Assembly (NCBI GenBank): GCA_030748455.1
Contig: JASMLY010000091.1
Coordinates: forward strand, 1-30,363
DNA: 30,363 nucleotides
Source: Phycisphaerales bacterium
GTDB taxonomy: Bacteria; Planctomycetota; Phycisphaerae; Phycisphaerales; SM1A02
Reading direction: 5' to 3'
The notes beneath the pieces were generated by a model. That model made no database searches, was not told where the DNA came from, and was given only the letters and a program-made list of their open reading frames with translations. Numbering within the stretch: position 1 is the first letter of the stretch; the number at the start of each line of letters is the position of its first letter. The translations under genes and the position numbers were made by a program. Of this stretch, positions 22,898 through 30,363 are shown piece by piece.

Positions 22898-25204
22898 ATG
22901 CAAGATAAACAATCAACAAGAATTGACGCGGTTGCGGAGTGGCGTTCTTCCCTTACGGGTGTCACGAGTGGATTATTGTTGTACGAAACAGTGACAGGTC
23001 TCGCGATCTTGCTTCTGCCGTTTTCACCTTTCAATCAATTCAATGTTTTGTTGCACACAATTCTTGGGATTGCAATGATCATTCCTGTACTTTGGTATTG
23101 CATTCGGCATTGGCTCGTTCGTAGAAAAGGAAATTTGAGTCATTACCAACTTCTTGGGTACATTTCGGTGGCGTTGTTGCTTGTGTGTTTTGTAAGCGGC
23201 ATTGTTCTGACATGGCAAGGAATTGTTGGACCAGCCATCGGAGCAACTTGGGATATGGTGCACTTAGTCTCAGGTTTTGCGATGGCTGTGTTTATCATCA
23301 TCCATCTCTTGTCCATTGTGATTCGAAAAGTAAACAAACAAGACTCAAAACAAGTTCTTGCTTCTGCGAGAGGTCAATATTACAAATGGTCAGTTGGGGT
23401 GACAGTGTTGTTCCTTGGAACGGCTTGGATTTGGTCTGTCTTGTACACCGACCCGCCAACAGTTTCAGCTTTTGCCGATGAGTACAATTGGAAATATGGT
23501 GAAGACCGTCCGTTCGCCCCAAGTTTGGCGAGAACAGATACCACTGATTGGCAAGAGGGCGTTCGAGATGAAGTGCTAGCACTCATCGAACCTGCAAAAC
23601 ACGATGTATTCCTTGAAGCATACGCAGAGGCAAAGAAAGAACCTGTTGGGTTATTTGCACATGTTCGATCTGCGGCGAAAGCAGCTGGTGCGAGTGAGAG
23701 TGTAAACAAACAAATTGATGCAATTGTCAAAGATGCTGCATATTGGATGCAGCACAACGGTGCGATTGACCCAAAACTTCTTACTGGTTCTGACAGGTGT
23801 GGAACGAGTGGATGCCACACACAAATTTATGAAGAATGGCTGCCAAGTGCGCACCGATATTCATCCCTTGACAAAATGTTTCAAGATGTACAAACGTTGA
23901 TGGTTGAAGAAACGTCACCTGAACACACTCGATATTGTGGGGGATGTCATGATCCAATTTCACTATTTGCAGGTGCAAAAAACAGTAGCAACAACACGGT
24001 TGGTGTTGAAGAAGGAATTGACGAAGGTACATCTTGTCTTGTATGTCACAATATTGTTCAGACTGACGTACAGGGAAACGCAGATTACACGCTCCAGCCT
24101 CAAGAGCGGTATGTGTATGAACTTGATGACGGGGGCGCCGCGAAGTTTTTGAGTGATTTTTTAATTCGCACCTACCCGAAACATCACGTTTCTTCCTACT
24201 CTCGACCCCTCTACAAAACAGCCGAGTTTTGCGCAGCATGTCACAAACAATACTTAGACAAAGAGGTCAACACCGACATTGGTAAAGTTCAGGGGCAGAA
24301 CCAATACGACAGTTGGAAAAACTCTCGTTGGTATCACGGTGATGAAAACCCGCAGACACTCTCATGTCGAGAATGTCACATGCCACTCATTGATTCAGAA
24401 GACCCAGCTTCAGGTGACATGACAGACTACAACAGATCTCTCGATGATGGAAAGCATCGAGGGCATCGAACACTTGGTGCAAACCAATACATTCCACAAT
24501 TACAAAACCTTAAGTTTGCTGATGAACACACCGCTTTGATTGAACAGTGGATGCGTGGTGAGATTGAAATTCCTGAAATTGCAGATAAGTGGACGGTTGG
24601 CCCAGTTGTTCGCATGGAAATCGTTGCACCAACGAGTGTGACAGCTGGCGACCAAGTTGACCTTCGCGTATTGCTAACAAACAACAAAACGGGTCATGAT
24701 TTTCCAACTGGACCACTCGATATGATTGAAAGTTGGGTTGAATTGATTGTGACAGATTCTGAAGGTACTGTGCTGTACAACACAGGCTCTGTTGATCCTG
24801 AAACAGATCAGATCACTGATTCGAAAGTAATTTTTAAAGCAGACGGATTCGACCGAAAAGGAGAATTAATCGATAGGCACAACCTTTGGGATCTCGTTGG
24901 AGCAAGTTACAAACGTTCGATGTATCCGGGTGTGACAGATACATTTGAAGAAACGTTGCAATGTCCTTCGATGGCTCGTGGAAGAATTGCAGACAATGCA
25001 AGAGAGTCAATCCCAGGAAGTCGTGCAGATGATTTTGCGTTTGAAACAGAAGAAGAGGGAGCGTTAACAGTTCACGCAATCCTGTGGTATAGAAAAGCTA
25101 ATCCTGCGTTTTTAGACAGGGTTTATGGAACGGAAATGGATGTGCGGTCTCCCGTCTTTAAAGTGTCAGAAGCAACAGCAACCATTCGCGTGGAAGCCGA
25201 ATGA
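22898..25204 (+). CDS. Membrane cytochrome b-like / pentaheme cytochrome c fusion protein
   Basis: The product is 768 residues from ATG 22898 (the frame also opens at 22859). The N-terminal 185 residues hold five predicted membrane helices (about 22-41, 49-69, 86-106, 120-142, 164-183) with four histidines, H53, H71, H122 and H136, placed to bind two b hemes. The exported remainder has c-heme sites CGTSGCH (301-307, a C-x4-CH form), CGGCH (347), CLVCH (380), CAACH (445) and CRECH (490). A beta-rich C-terminal domain follows, beginning about residue 550 and containing TNNKTGHDFPTGP. The cytochrome part resembles cytochrome c554-type multiheme proteins. The likely role is quinol oxidation coupled to electron delivery to periplasmic or outer partners, which is inference. 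The next gene overlaps by 4 nt. Confidence 0.88.
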   Translation: MQDKQSTRIDAVAEWRSSLTGVTSGLLLYETVTGLAILLLPFSPFNQFNVLLHTILGIAMIIPVLWYCIRHWLVRRKGNLSHYQLLGYISVALLLVCFVSGIVLTWQGIVGPAIGATWDMVHLVSGFAMAVFIIIHLLSIVIRKVNKQDSKQVLASARGQYYKWSVGVTVLFLGTAWIWSVLYTDPPTVSAFADEYNWKYGEDRPFAPSLARTDTTDWQEGVRDEVLALIEPAKHDVFLEAYAEAKKEPVGLFAHVRSAAKAAGASESVNKQIDAIVKDAAYWMQHNGAIDPKLLTGSDRCGTSGCHTQIYEEWLPSAHRYSSLDKMFQDVQTLMVEETSPEHTRYCGGCHDPISLFAGAKNSSNNTVGVEEGIDEGTSCLVCHNIVQTDVQGNADYTLQPQERYVYELDDGGAAKFLSDFLIRTYPKHHVSSYSRPLYKTAEFCAACHKQYLDKEVNTDIGKVQGQNQYDSWKNSRWYHGDENPQTLSCRECHMPLIDSEDPASGDMTDYNRSLDDGKHRGHRTLGANQYIPQLQNLKFADEHTALIEQWMRGEIEIPEIADKWTVGPVVRMEIVAPTSVTAGDQVDLRVLLTNNKTGHDFPTGPLDMIESWVELIVTDSEGTVLYNTGSVDPETDQITDSKVIFKADGFDRKGELIDRHNLWDLVGASYKRSMYPGVTDTFEETLQCPSMARGRIADNARESIPGSRADDFAFETEEEGALTVHAILWYRKANPAFLDRVYGTEMDVRSPVFKVSEATATIRVEAE

Positions 25205-26958
25205 GTAAAAAGCGTTTTAATAAACGCCATCAACTTATGGTGCGATGGAGTGTGGTGACTGTTGCCATTGCGATTGCGATAGCCGCGATGTTTGTTTGGA
25301 TTAACTCAAGAGTGGATCCGATGGCACGGAACAAGGATGGATCAGTTCGCGGTCTTACGAGTGTACTTGAACGTAGCGTGAAGCCAGAAATGGTGACATT
25401 CCAATTTGTGTCTAAAGAGCTACCCTTTTCTCATTTTTCTAATGTACGACAATCACTTCTGCCAGAAGATATGGGAAGTGGTCTTGCTTGGGGTGATTAT
25501 GACAATGATGGAGACGACGATTTGTTTGCGGTGAACTTTTCTGGTGACATTGTTTCAGGAAAACCCGCAGGAACAAGTGCCCTATTTCGAAACGATGGAG
25601 ATGGAATGTTTCAAGATGTTTCTCAACATGTTGGCCTCACAGACTCGTTGTTTGGAATGTCGCCATCATGGGCAGATTACGATAACGATGGTGATCTCGA
25701 TCTGTATATAACAGTGTATGGTGAGAATGTGTTGTACCGAAACGATGATCAAACTTTCACCAATGTTACTGATGAAGCGGGTGTTCAAGACAACCGGTTT
25801 TCAGCAGGCGCTTCTTGGGCTGATTATGACGGAGATGGACACCTTGATTTATACGTGACGAATTATGTTAATTTTGTGTATCAAGATGCTGACAAAAAAG
25901 CAGCGAAGCGACAATATGGCGCGGAAGTGCCCTTTACATTGAACCCATCCTCGTACGACGCACAACCAAACAGTTTGTATAAAAATAACGGTGATGGTAC
26001 GTTTACCGACGTCGCAATCGAAGCTGGCGTAGATGACAAAGAAGGGCGCTCCCTTGGTGCAACGTGGTTTGATTTTGAGGGTGACGGCGATTTAGATTTG
26101 TATGTTGCAAATGACGTTTCAAAAAACGGGGTATACCAAAACAATGGGGATGGTACGTTTACTGACATCGGGGCGATTTCTCTTGCGGCAGATTACCGAG
26201 GGGCGATGGGGCTTGCGGTTGGAGATGTGGATACTGATGGCGACGATGATTTACTTGTGACACATTGGGTAGCACAAGAAAACGCGCTGTACGAAAATAT
26301 GCTTGGGGAGTGGGGCGACTCCGACAGAGTTTCTTTTATGGATACCGCTGAAGACCACGGCCTTGGGCAGATTTCCCTGCACATGGTCGGATGGGCTACT
26401 GGGCTTGTTGATCTAGACAACGACGGGCTTCTTGATCTTTGGGTTGTAAACGGACATACGCTCGAAGAAGAGAAAAACACAGATTTGCTGCAAAAACAAG
26501 AAATGCAACTTTTCAGACAAGTTGGCGGTGAAGGTTTTTATGAAATAGGAAGTGAAGCGTGTGAAGAACTTAGCAATCCATTTGTTGGGAGGGGTGGGGC
26601 GCACGCGGATTATGATAATGATGGTGATGTAGATATCGCAGTGCTGAAGTTTGGTAAAGGGATTTTGTTGCTAGAAAATACTTCTCAAACAACAGGGCAT
26701 TGGTTGAGAGTTAAGTTAACCCAACCAGAGATAAACAAGTTTGCAATAGGTGCCATCGTCTCAGTTCGCATTGGCGATATGATTAGGCGTAAACAGGTAG
26801 GTGTTGATGGCAGTTATCTCTCGCAACACCAAATTGATGTTCAATTTGGGTTAGGTGATGCAGAGGTTGTCGATGAACTTACAGTCTTATGGCCAAATGG
26901 GTTAATGACAACGCGTACAAACGTACCCGTTGATCAAACAATTACAGTGACTCCCTAG
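25201..26958 (+). CDS. Membrane-anchored FG-GAP/UnbV (CRTAC1-type) protein
   Basis: This 585-residue protein starts in the cytochrome stop codon (ATGA), so the two are made together. A basic start and one hydrophobic helix (about 14-33, VVTVAIAIAIAAMFVWIN) give a membrane anchor. The outer part carries at least six FG-GAP/integrin-alpha-like repeats with calcium-loop signatures such as WGDYDNDGDDDLFAVN, WADYDNDGDLDLYITV, WADYDGDGHLDLYVTN and YDNDGDVDIAVL, separated by LFRNDGDGMFQDV-type strands. The last 80 residues (GHWLRVKL...IGAIVSVRIGDM...VDELTVLWPNG) match the ASPIC/UnbV domain. Such proteins are often found beside multiheme or c-type cytochromes, although their role is not settled. The stop codon overlaps the arsM-like stop on the other strand through CTAG. 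Confidence 0.9.
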   Translation: MSKKRFNKRHQLMVRWSVVTVAIAIAIAAMFVWINSRVDPMARNKDGSVRGLTSVLERSVKPEMVTFQFVSKELPFSHFSNVRQSLLPEDMGSGLAWGDYDNDGDDDLFAVNFSGDIVSGKPAGTSALFRNDGDGMFQDVSQHVGLTDSLFGMSPSWADYDNDGDLDLYITVYGENVLYRNDDQTFTNVTDEAGVQDNRFSAGASWADYDGDGHLDLYVTNYVNFVYQDADKKAAKRQYGAEVPFTLNPSSYDAQPNSLYKNNGDGTFTDVAIEAGVDDKEGRSLGATWFDFEGDGDLDLYVANDVSKNGVYQNNGDGTFTDIGAISLAADYRGAMGLAVGDVDTDGDDDLLVTHWVAQENALYENMLGEWGDSDRVSFMDTAEDHGLGQISLHMVGWATGLVDLDNDGLLDLWVVNGHTLEEEKNTDLLQKQEMQLFRQVGGEGFYEIGSEACEELSNPFVGRGGAHADYDNDGDVDIAVLKFGKGILLLENTSQTTGHWLRVKLTQPEINKFAIGAIVSVRIGDMIRRKQVGVDGSYLSQHQIDVQFGLGDAEVVDELTVLWPNGLMTTRTNVPVDQTITVTP

Positions 26959-27767
26959 CAACACCCACCAGAAGAAGAACAACAATCGCCACCCTCATCA
27001 GGGATTGGCCCTAGATCGGTGTTACCTTCTTCGTCAGCCTTGCATGCAATAACCGTCATGCTTCGAAACTCGATTCCGCCTACGGTTTGCCACGGGTCTG
27101 ATTCATGCTTGACAACAGTGATTTCTTCGAAACCTGCATTTGCAAATGCTTTCACAAATGCGTCATCTTTCATGGCGCCCGAGACACAGCCACTCCATAA
27201 ATACGCATCGTTTTGCATGGCTTCTGGAACGTCAGCATTAGAAACAATATCTGAGATAACAGCGCGACCACCAGGTGATACAACTCGAAAGAGTTCCCCG
27301 AACAACGTAGGTTTTTCTGTATTTGAAACAAGGTTTAAGACACAATTCGAGACAACAACATCAACAGAGTTGTCCGAGATGATCTCTTCCATTGCAACAA
27401 TGTTACCCTTATGAAATGTAACATTTGCGTATCCAATAGTTTCAGCGACAACAGGTGCATATTTGTTGGCAACCTCAAGCATGCTGTCATTCATGTCAAC
27501 GCCAATGACCTTGCCGGTTCTACCTACAACTTGACTGGCTATGAAACAGATTTTTCCAGCGCCAGAACCAAGGTCAAGCACGGTTTCTCCTGCGCGAACA
27601 TATGTACTAGGATCGCCACAGCCGTAATCGCAATCAATAACTTCTTGAGGAATAGCCTTGAGCCACTTTGCGTCGTACTCTACTGGGCAACAAAGGGCTG
27701 GTTCAACGTTCGTTGCTGCTGGCGTGTACCTGTCTTTGCAGGCATTTTCGGCTTGTTGTTTATCCAT
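26955..27767 (-). CDS. ArsM-like arsenite/metalloid SAM methyltransferase
   Basis: The product is 270 residues from ATG 27767, chosen for GGAG 6 nt upstream (the frame also opens at 27785). The SAM-binding motif is VLDLGSGAGKICFIASQVVG followed by VIGVDMNDSML. Cysteines sit at positions that recall the three As-binding cysteines of ArsM: DCDYGCGDP near residue 48, SNCVLNLV near 143 and WSGCVSGAM near 195. The extreme C-terminus, DCCSSSGGCC, is a Cys-rich tail. ArsM converts arsenite to methylated arsenicals. I infer arsenic, but another soft metalloid is possible because no arsR, arsB or arsC lies nearby. It converges on the FG-GAP/UnbV gene, and their stop codons share a CTAG. A -10-like TACAAT lies upstream (27800-27795), without a good -35. 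Confidence 0.8.
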   Translation of the reverse strand: MDKQQAENACKDRYTPAATNVEPALCCPVEYDAKWLKAIPQEVIDCDYGCGDPSTYVRAGETVLDLGSGAGKICFIASQVVGRTGKVIGVDMNDSMLEVANKYAPVVAETIGYANVTFHKGNIVAMEEIISDNSVDVVVSNCVLNLVSNTEKPTLFGELFRVVSPGGRAVISDIVSNADVPEAMQNDAYLWSGCVSGAMKDDAFVKAFANAGFEEITVVKHESDPWQTVGGIEFRSMTVIACKADEEGNTDLGPIPDEGGDCCSSSGGCC

Positions 27768-27830
27768 TTTTTCTCCGTTTTTCAAGAAAGATGTATTGTA
27801 TGGAATCGACCCCTACTCTGCTGAATGAAC

Positions 27831-27858
27831 TTGACTTTCTTTAAGAAAGGATTAGACT
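27831..27858 (+). promoter_or_regulatory. Putative promoter for the EEP/dockerin gene
   Basis: TTGACT (27831-27836) is a five-of-six -35. After a 16-nt spacer comes TAGACT (27853-27858), a four-of-six -10 that ends only 5 nt before ATG 27864, so the transcript would be leaderless or nearly so. The spacer contains the inverted repeat CTTTCT/AGAAAG around TTA (27835-27849), a possible operator. Confidence 0.4.
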
Positions 27859-27863
27859 CAGGT

Positions 27864-29033
27864 ATGGACGAAAAGATTATCTTAGCTGCTACTTTTTCAG
27901 TTGTGGTGACAACCACGACAGTGCTGTATGCCGAAACACTCAGCGGTACAGATTTTGATCGGTGGAACCCAACCGATGTACGCGTGCTCTCCTACAACTT
28001 GCATGGAGATCTCGACCCCCAAAGTCTTTCGGAGAATGGTTTTTCAAGAGTAGTTTCTGCAATTGATCCGGACATAGTTGTGTTTCAAGAAGTCTCGGGA
28101 AGTTACAGTGATGCAGAGGAGTTTTCAAATTGGCTTGATCACCAACTGCCACAAAACAGCTGGCAAGTTCAAGTTGGGATCAGCGCGGGTGTTCGAACAA
28201 TCGTTGGATCACATTATCCAATGTCTATGCAAGAACAAGACACAATCCCAGCAAGTTCAACACGTGGTGTCACGATGTGCCTTGTTGATTTACCAGACAA
28301 CGTTTTTGATGTTGATGCATATATTCTAGGTGTGCACTTCAAGTGTTGTGATTACCCAGGTGACAATGAAAAAAGGCAAAAGAGTGCAGATGCGATCGTC
28401 ACTTGGATGGGTGATGCAAAATATCAAGGAAGGTACATTGATCTGCCTTGGGGAACACCCATGCTTGTGGTTGGCGATATGAACCTTGTTGGAGGACCAC
28501 AACCAGAAACAACGCTCCTAACAGGAGATGTTATAGAAGAAGAGGTGTACTGCCAAGACAGTAAAAGTGATTGGGATCATAGTGACATGTTTGATGTTGC
28601 TCCTGTTGACCCAAACACGGGTGACGATTACACGTGGCAGGGGAATGATTGGTATGACCCTAGTCGTCTTGATCGGTTTATGGTGACCGATAGTGTGATG
28701 CAATTAGCGAATTCATTTGTATTGAACACTGGAACAATGTCAAACGATGCGTTGAATGCATTGCAGTTAAACGAGTCCGACACTTCTCCTGCAGTCACAA
28801 GCGACCACTTGCCCGTTGTGGTTGATTTTAGACCAACACAACAAGCCACTTCTTGTGCGAGTGATCTTGATGGTGATGGAATAGTTAACGTATCCGACTT
28901 ACTGAGAACTATTGACAGTTGGGCACCGAATGGAGGGTGTTGTCCGGGTTGCCCAGGTGATGTTACCGGCGATTTAGCGGTTGATGTGAGTGATGTGTTA
29001 GAAGTTGTCGGTCACTGGGGTCCTTGCCAATAA
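27864..29033 (+). CDS. Secreted endonuclease/exonuclease/phosphatase-fold protein with dockerin doublet
   Basis: The product is 389 residues from ATG 27864, giving a signal-like MDEKIILAATFSVVVTTTTVLYA (the frame also opens at ATG 27825, without a ribosome binding site). The EEP fold is shown by N45 in LSYNLHGDL, E76 in VVFQEVSG, D205 and N207 in VVGDMNLVGG, and D314/H315 in TSDHLPVVVDF. These are the metal and catalytic residues of DNase I-like phosphodiesterases, which act on nucleic acids, phosphoinositides or sphingomyelin. The C-terminal 50 residues hold two dockerin-like loops, SDLDGDGIVNVSDLLRTIDSW and GDVTGDLAVDVSDVLEVVGHWG, with a CC-PGC-P linker. Extracellular DNA or phospholipid is a reasonable substrate guess. 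The stop abuts the convergent transporter stop with no base between. Confidence 0.86.
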   Translation: MDEKIILAATFSVVVTTTTVLYAETLSGTDFDRWNPTDVRVLSYNLHGDLDPQSLSENGFSRVVSAIDPDIVVFQEVSGSYSDAEEFSNWLDHQLPQNSWQVQVGISAGVRTIVGSHYPMSMQEQDTIPASSTRGVTMCLVDLPDNVFDVDAYILGVHFKCCDYPGDNEKRQKSADAIVTWMGDAKYQGRYIDLPWGTPMLVVGDMNLVGGPQPETTLLTGDVIEEEVYCQDSKSDWDHSDMFDVAPVDPNTGDDYTWQGNDWYDPSRLDRFMVTDSVMQLANSFVLNTGTMSNDALNALQLNESDTSPAVTSDHLPVVVDFRPTQQATSCASDLDGDGIVNVSDLLRTIDSWAPNGGCCPGCPGDVTGDLAVDVSDVLEVVGHWGPCQ

Positions 29034-30363
29034 CTAACTAGCGATCAGTAACCCAAACGTGATCCATACTGAGGCGGCAACCATAACGATTGCTGTGTAT
29101 CCAACGATATCCCTCGCTCGAACACCAGTGATTGCCAATAATGGCAACGCCCAAAATGGTTGCAACATGTTTGTAAGTTGGTCTCCATAGGCAACAGCCA
29201 TGACCATTGTTCCGGGAGAAACGCCGCTTTGTAAACCACTTTCAAGGGCAATTGGTGCTTGGATCGCCCACTGACCTCCACCACTTGGGACAAACAAGTT
29301 GACAACTCCGGCTGATACCATTGTGAGTAGAGGGACGGTTTCTTGAGTTCCTGTTTCGACCATGAATTCTGTAAGCGATCCCATCAACCCAGAAGAAACC
29401 ATGATCGCCATAATTCCAGCGTACAAAGGAAACTGAATAATAATTCCAGCGCAACCTTTTGCACCCCGTGTAATCGCGTGCATGTATCCAACGGGAGAAC
29501 CGTGAAGAAGGAGTCCAACGCCAAGCATAAACATAGTTATTTCATTGAGCCCAAGACGGTCAATACCGGAAACAACCATGTGTCTCCCTAGCGCGAGAAG
29601 TAGAGGTATTGCAAGAAGCCAAGCAACAACAGTGGAGTGGTTGAGTGTATCTGGAAGTGATTTATGGTGTACCTTTTGTTCGTGCGTATGACCAGGGTTT
29701 ACACCGAACGCTTCGATTGTGCGAATATCTCCGTTACTTTTTGGGGCAAGAAGCGCCAACAGTATTGGTACAAGTACAACAAGACCCCCACTGACAACAA
29801 AGTTTAGTGGAGATCCAATGGAGTCAGAAAGCGCAATTGATTCAAGTTGTTCAAGGTACTGCGAAGGCACTACTTTTGCTGCCCCACTTTTTGTCGTCAT
29901 TGAAAGTGGGGCAGAGCCGCTTAATCCTCCGTGCCAGACAAGTAAGCCGACGTACCCGGCTGCAACAATGAGAGGATAGTGGCAAGGTTTGTTTGATCGT
30001 TGCATCGAAAATCCAACTTCTCTTGCTAATAATGCGCCGACGATTAATCCCAATCCCCAATTTAGAAGACCACAGATGCAAGCGACAAGACCAACAAGGG
30101 CTGCTGCTGAAGCGGTGGATTTTGGAATGCTTGCGAACTTTCTAATGAGCGACTCGAAAAAGGAGGTCGTAGCCAGCGCATACCCTGTAACAAGAATCAA
30201 ACACATTTGCATAGAGAAGGCAAGAAGTTTCCAGATTCCGCTGTTTCCATCCCGCCAGGAATCGAGCACTCCCACAAGAGAGGACTGAGTTCCAAAGTCT
30301 CCCCAAATGACAGCTGCAACAGCTGTGAGTAGCGTAAGAAATATTGCGATAACAAATGGGTCG
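29034..30363 (-). CDS. atoE: AtoE-type short-chain fatty acid transporter (partial, runs off right edge)
   Basis: There are 442 codons in the window, and the gene continues beyond base 30363. The frame upstream of GTG 30275 stays open and encodes DPFVIAIFLTLLTAVAAVIW, which matches the first helix region of E. coli AtoE (DPLIFAMLLTLLT), so 30275 is not the true start. Conserved AtoE blocks include IWKLLAFSMQMCLILVTGYALA, GLLNWGLGLIVGALLAREV, GVGLLLHGSPVGYMHAI, IIQFPLYAGIM, VPSGGGQWAIQAPIA and AYGDQLTNMLQPFWALP. It is a polytopic inner-membrane carrier for short-chain fatty acids such as butyrate or acetoacetate. No ato catabolic genes are visible in the window. A His-rich soluble loop (HTHEQKVHHKS) lies mid-protein. 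It abuts the EEP gene stop. Confidence 0.92.
   Translation of the reverse strand, partial: DPFVIAIFLTLLTAVAAVIWGDFGTQSSLVGVLDSWRDGNSGIWKLLAFSMQMCLILVTGYALATTSFFESLIRKFASIPKSTASAAALVGLVACICGLLNWGLGLIVGALLAREVGFSMQRSNKPCHYPLIVAAGYVGLLVWHGGLSGSAPLSMTTKSGAAKVVPSQYLEQLESIALSDSIGSPLNFVVSGGLVVLVPILLALLAPKSNGDIRTIEAFGVNPGHTHEQKVHHKSLPDTLNHSTVVAWLLAIPLLLALGRHMVVSGIDRLGLNEITMFMLGVGLLLHGSPVGYMHAITRGAKGCAGIIIQFPLYAGIMAIMVSSGLMGSLTEFMVETGTQETVPLLTMVSAGVVNLFVPSGGGQWAIQAPIALESGLQSGVSPGTMVMAVAYGDQLTNMLQPFWALPLLAITGVRARDIVGYTAIVMVAASVWITFGLLIAS

Noticed and set aside
22795..23034. Upstream extension of the hydrolase frame
   Set aside because: Lies over the divergent cytochrome gene; signal peptide and promoter place the start at 22794.
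29034..30275. GTG at 30275 as the start of the AtoE-type transporter
   Set aside because: The frame remains open upstream to the window edge and encodes the conserved first helix.

Overview
The window looks like a piece of a compact, moderate-GC genome from the Planctomycetota, most likely a marine member of the class Phycisphaerae. Three lineage-type signs support this. Two adjacent membrane proteins begin with the CGYDLRGL...CPECG zinc ribbon that is common in this class. Three exported proteins end in dockerin-like doublets (DLDGDG..N.NDLL..I..WG). The purine genes include a PurS-PurS-PurL fusion. The taxonomic call rests on recognised protein features only; no rRNA or tRNA gene is visible.

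Layout, left to right. Positions 1-2833 are a minus-strand run: thyA, folA (overlapping TGATG), a small Cys-rich protein, xerD, and a partial gene that runs off the left edge. A lone oligopeptide-type ABC ATPase (2873-3664, plus) converges on panB with a 49-nt coding overlap. panB lies downstream of a ThiF/MoeB-like E1 enzyme and an exported protein of unknown function, and that unit follows rpsG and rpsL. The S12-S7 pair is not followed by fusA or tuf. It ends at a strong intrinsic terminator whose hairpin covers the start codon of the next gene. Upstream of rpsL is the only long non-coding stretch (7470-7840), which holds a plausible promoter and a 12-bp tandem repeat.

Next on the minus strand are a secreted PHP-domain protein with a dockerin tail and rnhA. 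rnhA is divergent from a tightly coupled plus-strand unit at 10254-17154: purSL fusion, purQ, a conserved helical-repeat protein, two tandem zinc-ribbon membrane proteins, and a Gfo/Idh/MocA oxidoreductase. An FG-GAP/dockerin secreted protein follows, bracketed by two identical 23-bp direct repeats that each contain a palindrome. On the minus strand are rlmE and a coupled adhesin-like lipoprotein gene, divergent from thiC.

The right third holds an alpha/beta hydrolase (minus) and a two-gene unit (plus) that encodes a membrane cytochrome b-like/pentaheme cytochrome c fusion and a membrane-anchored FG-GAP/UnbV (CRTAC1-type) protein. An ArsM-like methyltransferase (minus) with a Cys-rich tail, a secreted endonuclease/exonuclease/phosphatase-fold protein with a dockerin tail (plus), and an AtoE-type short-chain fatty acid transporter that runs off the right edge complete the window.

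Gene packing is extreme. Most co-directional neighbours overlap by 1-11 nt, and four convergent pairs overlap, abut or are separated by only a few nt, with no room for a separate terminator. The most promising material for follow-up is the cytochrome fusion/CRTAC1 operon, the direct-repeat-bounded FG-GAP gene, the dockerin-tailed secretome without a visible cohesin, and the terminator/start-codon overlap after rpsG.
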